Source: an uncultured Planctomycetaceae bacterium (lineage in GTDB: Bacteria; Planctomycetota; Planctomycetia; Pirellulales; JACPPG01). Taken from it: 17,692 bases of DNA. The stretch's first letter is position 1. The number at the start of each line of letters is the position of its first letter. A program made the translations under genes and the position numbers. The notes beneath the pieces were generated by a model. That model ran no database searches, was not told the DNA's origin, and saw only the letters and a program-made list of their open reading frames with translations. The stretch is from the NCBI GenBank assembly GCA_945957305.1, contig CAMFLN010000004.1:1-17692 (forward strand), in the 5' to 3' direction. This document shows, one piece after another, positions 14,762 through 17,692 of this stretch.

Positions 14762-14905
14762 TTTTTTAGGTTCCACTAACCACGGCTCTGGCTAGCATGT
14801 CGCCTGGTGGCCGGAGTGTCAAACTCGGCCGTTCACTACCGTGTATCGCGCTGTCAAACGACCGCCTGCGGGGCGTGCCCCTCTCGTGTGCTCTGCAGGC
14901 GGGTG

Positions 14906-14914
14906 TGCTAGACT
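14906..14914 (+). promoter_or_regulatory. Possible extended -10 promoter for pabA
   Basis: TGC-TAGACT fits the extended -10 pattern and lies 52 bp upstream of the pabA ATG. The leader would include a small hairpin, GTGCC (14928-14932) with GGCAC (14938-14942). No convincing -35 is seen, as expected for an extended -10 type; this is a pattern match only. Confidence 0.35.
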
Positions 14915-14966
14915 AGGAGCAGTTACCGTGCCGTGCGGGCACACCGCGTGATGCTTTGAGCTTCTG

Positions 14967-15522
14967 ATGATTTTGCTAATCGATAATTACGATTCGTTCA
15001 CCTACAACCTGGTGCAGCGGCTGGGCGAGATTGACCCGGCGCTGGAACTTGAGGTCGTACGCAACGATCAGATTACGCTCGACGAGATCGAAGCGCGTGA
15101 GCCGACCCATTTGATCGTCTCGCCCGGCCCATGCACGCCGAACGAAGCGGGCATCTCGGTCCCTTGCATTGAACGCTTCGCCACCGAGATTCCGATCCTG
15201 GGCGTCTGCCTGGGACACCAATCGATCGGTCAGGCGTTCGGCGCCGAAATTGTCCGTGCCAAGCGGCTCATGCATGGCAAAACCGATCTGGTCTATCACG
15301 ATGGTCGTGGGCTTTTCGCTGGTCTGGAAAATCCGTTTCAAGCCACGCGTTATCACAGCCTCGTTATTCGACCCGGCACGCTGTCCGACGAATTCGAAGC
15401 CTGCGCCTGGTGCGATGGCCCCGATGGCGAGCGCGAGATCATGGGCATTCGCCATCGCCGCCTGCCGATTCACGGACTGCAGTTTCATCCCGAAAGCTTT
15501 CTCACGCCGCGCGGCTCGGACA
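14967..15522 (+). CDS. pabA: Aminodeoxychorismate/anthranilate synthase glutaminase subunit (3' truncated by adapter)
   Basis: The product is the class I glutamine amidotransferase that feeds ammonia to chorismate for folate (PabA) or tryptophan (TrpG) synthesis. The sequence has MILLIDNYDSFTYNLVQ at the start, VSPGPCTPNEAG (52-62), the nucleophile Cys81 in GVCLGHQSIGQAFG, MHGKTDLVYHDGRGLF (102-117), RYHSL, and His174/Glu176 in LQFHPESFLT. MHGKT and EIMGIRHR resemble PabA more than TrpG, but many bacteria use one protein for both. Genomic sequence stops after Asp185 at the embedded adapter; the last few residues are lost and the adapter adds VSYTHLTLPT. The TAA at 15575-15577 after the adapter, preceded by codons for TPSGKK, may be the real C-terminal end. 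The partner synthase subunit is not in the window. Confidence 0.93.
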
Positions 15523-15554
15523 CTGTCTCTTATACACATCTGACGCTGCCGACG
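15523..15554 (+). other. Embedded Illumina Nextera adapter (chimeric junction)
   Basis: 15523-15541 read CTGTCTCTTATACACATCT, the reverse complement of the Tn5 mosaic end, followed by GACGCTGCCGACG (15542-15554), the reverse complement of the Read 1 side Nextera adapter. The encoded peptide VSYTHLTLPT is a known sign of this contamination. It interrupts the end of pabA, so sequence left and right of it may not be contiguous in the genome. Confidence 0.98.
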
Positions 15555-15582
15555 CGACGCCCAGCGGCAAGAAGTAAACCGC

Positions 15583-16821
15583 ATGCTCTCCGTCGACGAA
15601 GCGCTTAAGCTGATACTCGCCCGCGCGCAGCCGCTTGCGGCGCGTACCATGGCGCTGGCCGATGTCGATGGATTGATTCTGGCCGAGGATGTTGCCAGCC
15701 CCATCGATTCGCCTCCTTACGACAAATCGATCGTCGACGGTTACGCGGTGGTTGCGGCGGATTTGGCCACAGGCGAAGCGCGGTTGAGAATCCTCGAAGA
15801 AGTCGTGGCGGGCGAGGTGCCACGTGCGACCGTCACGGCAGGAACCGCGACACGGATCATGACCGGCGCGCCAATCCCTGCGGGCGCGGACGCCGTGGTA
15901 ATGGTCGAGCGGACTTCGCATCACGCGCATACCGACGCCCACCATTTAGGCACCGTCTTCATTCGCGATGCTGACGTGCGCGCAGGGCGCAACATCTTGC
16001 GCCGTGGCACGTCGCTGTGTGCCGGGGACGTCGTCCTCCGCTGTGGCGCCCCGCTGCGAGCCATCGAAGTGGGAATTCTGGCCGAAGTGGGACGGGCGGT
16101 CGTCGCGGCGGTGCCGCGCCCTCGTGTCGCGATTCTGGCGACCGGCAACGAGTTGGTCGAACCGGATCAAACGCCTGCAGCGGGACAGATACGCAACTCG
16201 AACGGACCACTGCTGGCTGCGGCGGTGCGTGCCGGTGGAGGCGATCCCCTGCTGCTGGGCATTGCCCGCGATTCCGAGGAGGACCTGCGCGCGAGAATCG
16301 CCAGCGGATTGCAGGCTGATGTGCTAATCCTTTCCGGCGGAGTCTCGGCAGGCGTGCTGGACCTGGTGCCAAGCATTTTGAAAGAGCTGAAAGTCGCAGA
16401 AGTCTTCCACAAGCTGCGACTCAAGCCCGGGAAGCCGATGTGGTTTGGCGTCGCGCAGCGCGAAGCACATCAAACGCTCGTCTTCGGCCTGCCGGGAAAT
16501 CCGGTCAGCAGCTACGTCTGTGGCGAGTTGTTCGTCCGTCCCGCACTCGAGCGACTGGCAGGAAGGCCGGGGCACGGTTTGCGTCGCCTCCGCGCTACTT
16601 TGGCGCGTGATGTTCAGCAGCGCGGCGATCGGCACACGTTTTTGCCGGCCGTTTGTCACCTGTCGGACCAGGATCAGGCCCGCGCGGAACCGGTCACCTG
16701 GCATGGCTCGGCAGATTTACGTGGTCTGACAGCGGCCAATGCACTGTTGTCACTCCCACCGGGGGACCGTGTGTTTCATGCGGGCGAAATCGTTGATCTT
16801 GTCCTGCTTGATCAAGCGTAG
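15583..16821 (+). CDS. moeA: Molybdopterin molybdenumtransferase MoeA
   Basis: MoeA inserts molybdate into adenylylated molybdopterin, the last step of molybdenum cofactor synthesis. The 412-residue protein has SPPYDKSIVDGYAV (43-56, with the conserved Asp52), GTATRIMTGAPIPAGADAVVMVE (87-109), the MoCF-binding-like domain with VAILATGNELVEP, GQIRNSNGPLL and LILSGGVSAGVLDLVP, then RLKPGKPMWFG and VFGLPGNPVSS, and a C-terminal beta domain with WHGSADLRGLTAANALLSLP. The glycine loop reads GGVSAGVLD where most have GGVSVGxxD, and the acidic residue is kept. ATG 15583 matches the family start; the frame is open further upstream into the adapter, so a slightly earlier start cannot be excluded. It lies 28 bp after the adapter; lnt follows on the same strand. 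Confidence 0.95.
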   Translation: MLSVDEALKLILARAQPLAARTMALADVDGLILAEDVASPIDSPPYDKSIVDGYAVVAADLATGEARLRILEEVVAGEVPRATVTAGTATRIMTGAPIPAGADAVVMVERTSHHAHTDAHHLGTVFIRDADVRAGRNILRRGTSLCAGDVVLRCGAPLRAIEVGILAEVGRAVVAAVPRPRVAILATGNELVEPDQTPAAGQIRNSNGPLLAAAVRAGGGDPLLLGIARDSEEDLRARIASGLQADVLILSGGVSAGVLDLVPSILKELKVAEVFHKLRLKPGKPMWFGVAQREAHQTLVFGLPGNPVSSYVCGELFVRPALERLAGRPGHGLRRLRATLARDVQQRGDRHTFLPAVCHLSDQDQARAEPVTWHGSADLRGLTAANALLSLPPGDRVFHAGEIVDLVLLDQA

Positions 16822-16999
16822 TCATAGATGCCTGCGATCAAGCTGACCTGGGCAAAATCACGCGGCTGCCGTAGTCTGGAATTGCGTTGAGCCCGATCGT
16901 TCTGACTGCTTTCGCTTGTCACCTGCGACACTGCTAGCTTGCCCTGCAGTGAGCGAATTACAGATTCTGCCGCGGCGCCTACTGTCTTTACTTGGCCGT

Positions 17000-17692
17000 A
17001 TGTCATCGATCATGCCCCACGTTCCGTCGCGCACCAGCAATCGACGAACCGCTGCATCACCCGAGCACGACCGTGGCGGGATGCGTGTCGAGGCGGCGGC
17101 GCGCACGCCTGAGACTGTTCCGCGCAGTGCGATCACACTGGCTGGCGGAATGCTGGGAAGTCTTTTGCTGTGGCTGTCGTTGCCACCGGTGGGCTGGTTT
17201 CCCCTGGCCTGGATCGCTCCGGTGCCATGGCTCGTGCTGGCGCGCCGCACCGAATTGCCGGGACGCCGTCCCTATGTCGCGTTGTGGCTGGCCGGGTTCG
17301 CCTTCTGGCTGGGCGCGCTGCACTGGCTGCGGTTACCGCATCCGGCCACCAGCCTGGGCTGGCTGGCGTTGTCGTTCTACCTGGCGTTTTATTTACCGAT
17401 CTTTGTGGCCCTGTCACGCGTCGCTGTGCACGAGTTACGCTTGCCGATCCTCCTGGCGGCGCCTGCCCTGTGGGCCGGACTGGAATTGGCGCAGTCGCAT
17501 TTGCTCACCGGAATCAATATCGCCACGCCCGCGCATAGCCAGTATCGCTGGATCGAGTTGATTCAGATCAGCGACCTCTGCGGCGGCTACGGTGTGAGCT
17601 TTGTGATCGTGTTAGTTGCCGCTTGTATCGCCCGCGCGTGGCCGGTCGACGGCGCGGCGCGCGCATGGTGGCCCGCGATTCCAGCAACCGCC
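17000..17692 (+). CDS. lnt: Apolipoprotein N-acyltransferase Lnt (3' partial, N-terminal part)
   Basis: Lnt adds the third acyl chain to lipoproteins in the inner membrane. The frame runs off the window end without a stop. From about 17138 it encodes LAGGMLGSLLLWLSLPPVGWFPLAWIAPVPWLVLAR, the typical Lnt opening helices, then ALWLAGFAFWLGALHWLRLPHP, LGWLALSFYLAFYLPIFVAL, LAAPALWAGLELAQSHLLTGI and LIQISDLCGGYGVSFVIVLVAA, matching the membrane half of Lnt. The catalytic nitrilase-like domain would lie beyond the end. The start is uncertain: ATG 17000, 17012 and 17081 are all in frame, none has a clear ribosome binding site, and 17081 would leave the shortest cytoplasmic tail (about 24 residues). 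It follows moeA after about 180 bp with nothing recognisable between. Confidence 0.88.
   Translation, partial: MSSIMPHVPSRTSNRRTAASPEHDRGGMRVEAAARTPETVPRSAITLAGGMLGSLLLWLSLPPVGWFPLAWIAPVPWLVLARRTELPGRRPYVALWLAGFAFWLGALHWLRLPHPATSLGWLALSFYLAFYLPIFVALSRVAVHELRLPILLAAPALWAGLELAQSHLLTGINIATPAHSQYRWIELIQISDLCGGYGVSFVIVLVAACIARAWPVDGAARAWWPAIPATA

Noticed and set aside
14860..14900. CGCCTGC...GCAGGCG stem upstream of pabA as an attenuator
   Set aside because: The loop is over 20 bases and it lies upstream of the proposed transcription start, so it would not be in the leader.
15502..15945. Proteins with VYKRQ or VSYTHLTLPT segments around 15520-15560
   Set aside because: These peptides are translations of the Nextera adapter, not real proteins.

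Overview
The window looks like a draft or metagenome contig from a high-GC planctomycete, probably close to Pirellulales. I infer this from three things: a SpoVG-family protein with an inserted zinc ribbon directly downstream of IspE, a split transhydrogenase, and scattered single housekeeping genes separated by repeat-bearing gaps. No 16S gene or other taxonomic marker is present. The sequence carries library artefacts. Bases 1-25 are Illumina Nextera adapter, and 15523-15554 are a second Nextera adapter embedded inside the contig, cutting off the last residues of a pabA-type gene just before moeA. One SDR gene also has a one-base frameshift that looks like a sequencing error.

Layout. 26-2590 (+): 3' part of purL followed by purQ (purine synthesis, FGAM synthase). 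2621-4218 (-): ispE then spoVG (isoprenoid kinase plus a nucleic-acid-binding regulator). 4504-5001 (+): a SLOG-fold putative molybdenum carrier protein. 5041-6294 (-): glyA. 6482-6739 (+): a small predicted membrane protein. 6817-8515 (-): def then fmt, the N-formylmethionine addition and removal pair. 8854-9246 (+): a dicluster ferredoxin with odd spacing. 9435-10201 (+): an HSD10-like 3-hydroxyacyl-CoA dehydrogenase, frameshifted. 10359-11435 (+): a membrane-anchored PhnD-type binding protein without transporter partners. 11953-12681 (-): an RraA-family protein. 12900-14761 (-): pntAB then pntB, proton-translocating transhydrogenase without the pntAA subunit. 14967-15522 (+): pabA, truncated by the adapter. 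15583-16821 (+): moeA. 17000-end (+): N-terminal part of lnt.

Between the genes lie three copies of a dispersed repeat made of a conserved AATAG(T/C)GGGCAG end and 7-bp units of consensus TAGTYAG, two of them followed by a CCTCTC hairpin, plus a separate long imperfect inverted repeat at about 11819-11910. I see no CRISPR array, tRNA, rRNA, transposase, phage gene or defence system, and no convincing new multi-gene system. The points most worth a second look are the heptad repeat family, the zinc-ribbon SpoVG, the ferredoxin spacing, the foldback element, and the adapter chimera as a warning on contig integrity.
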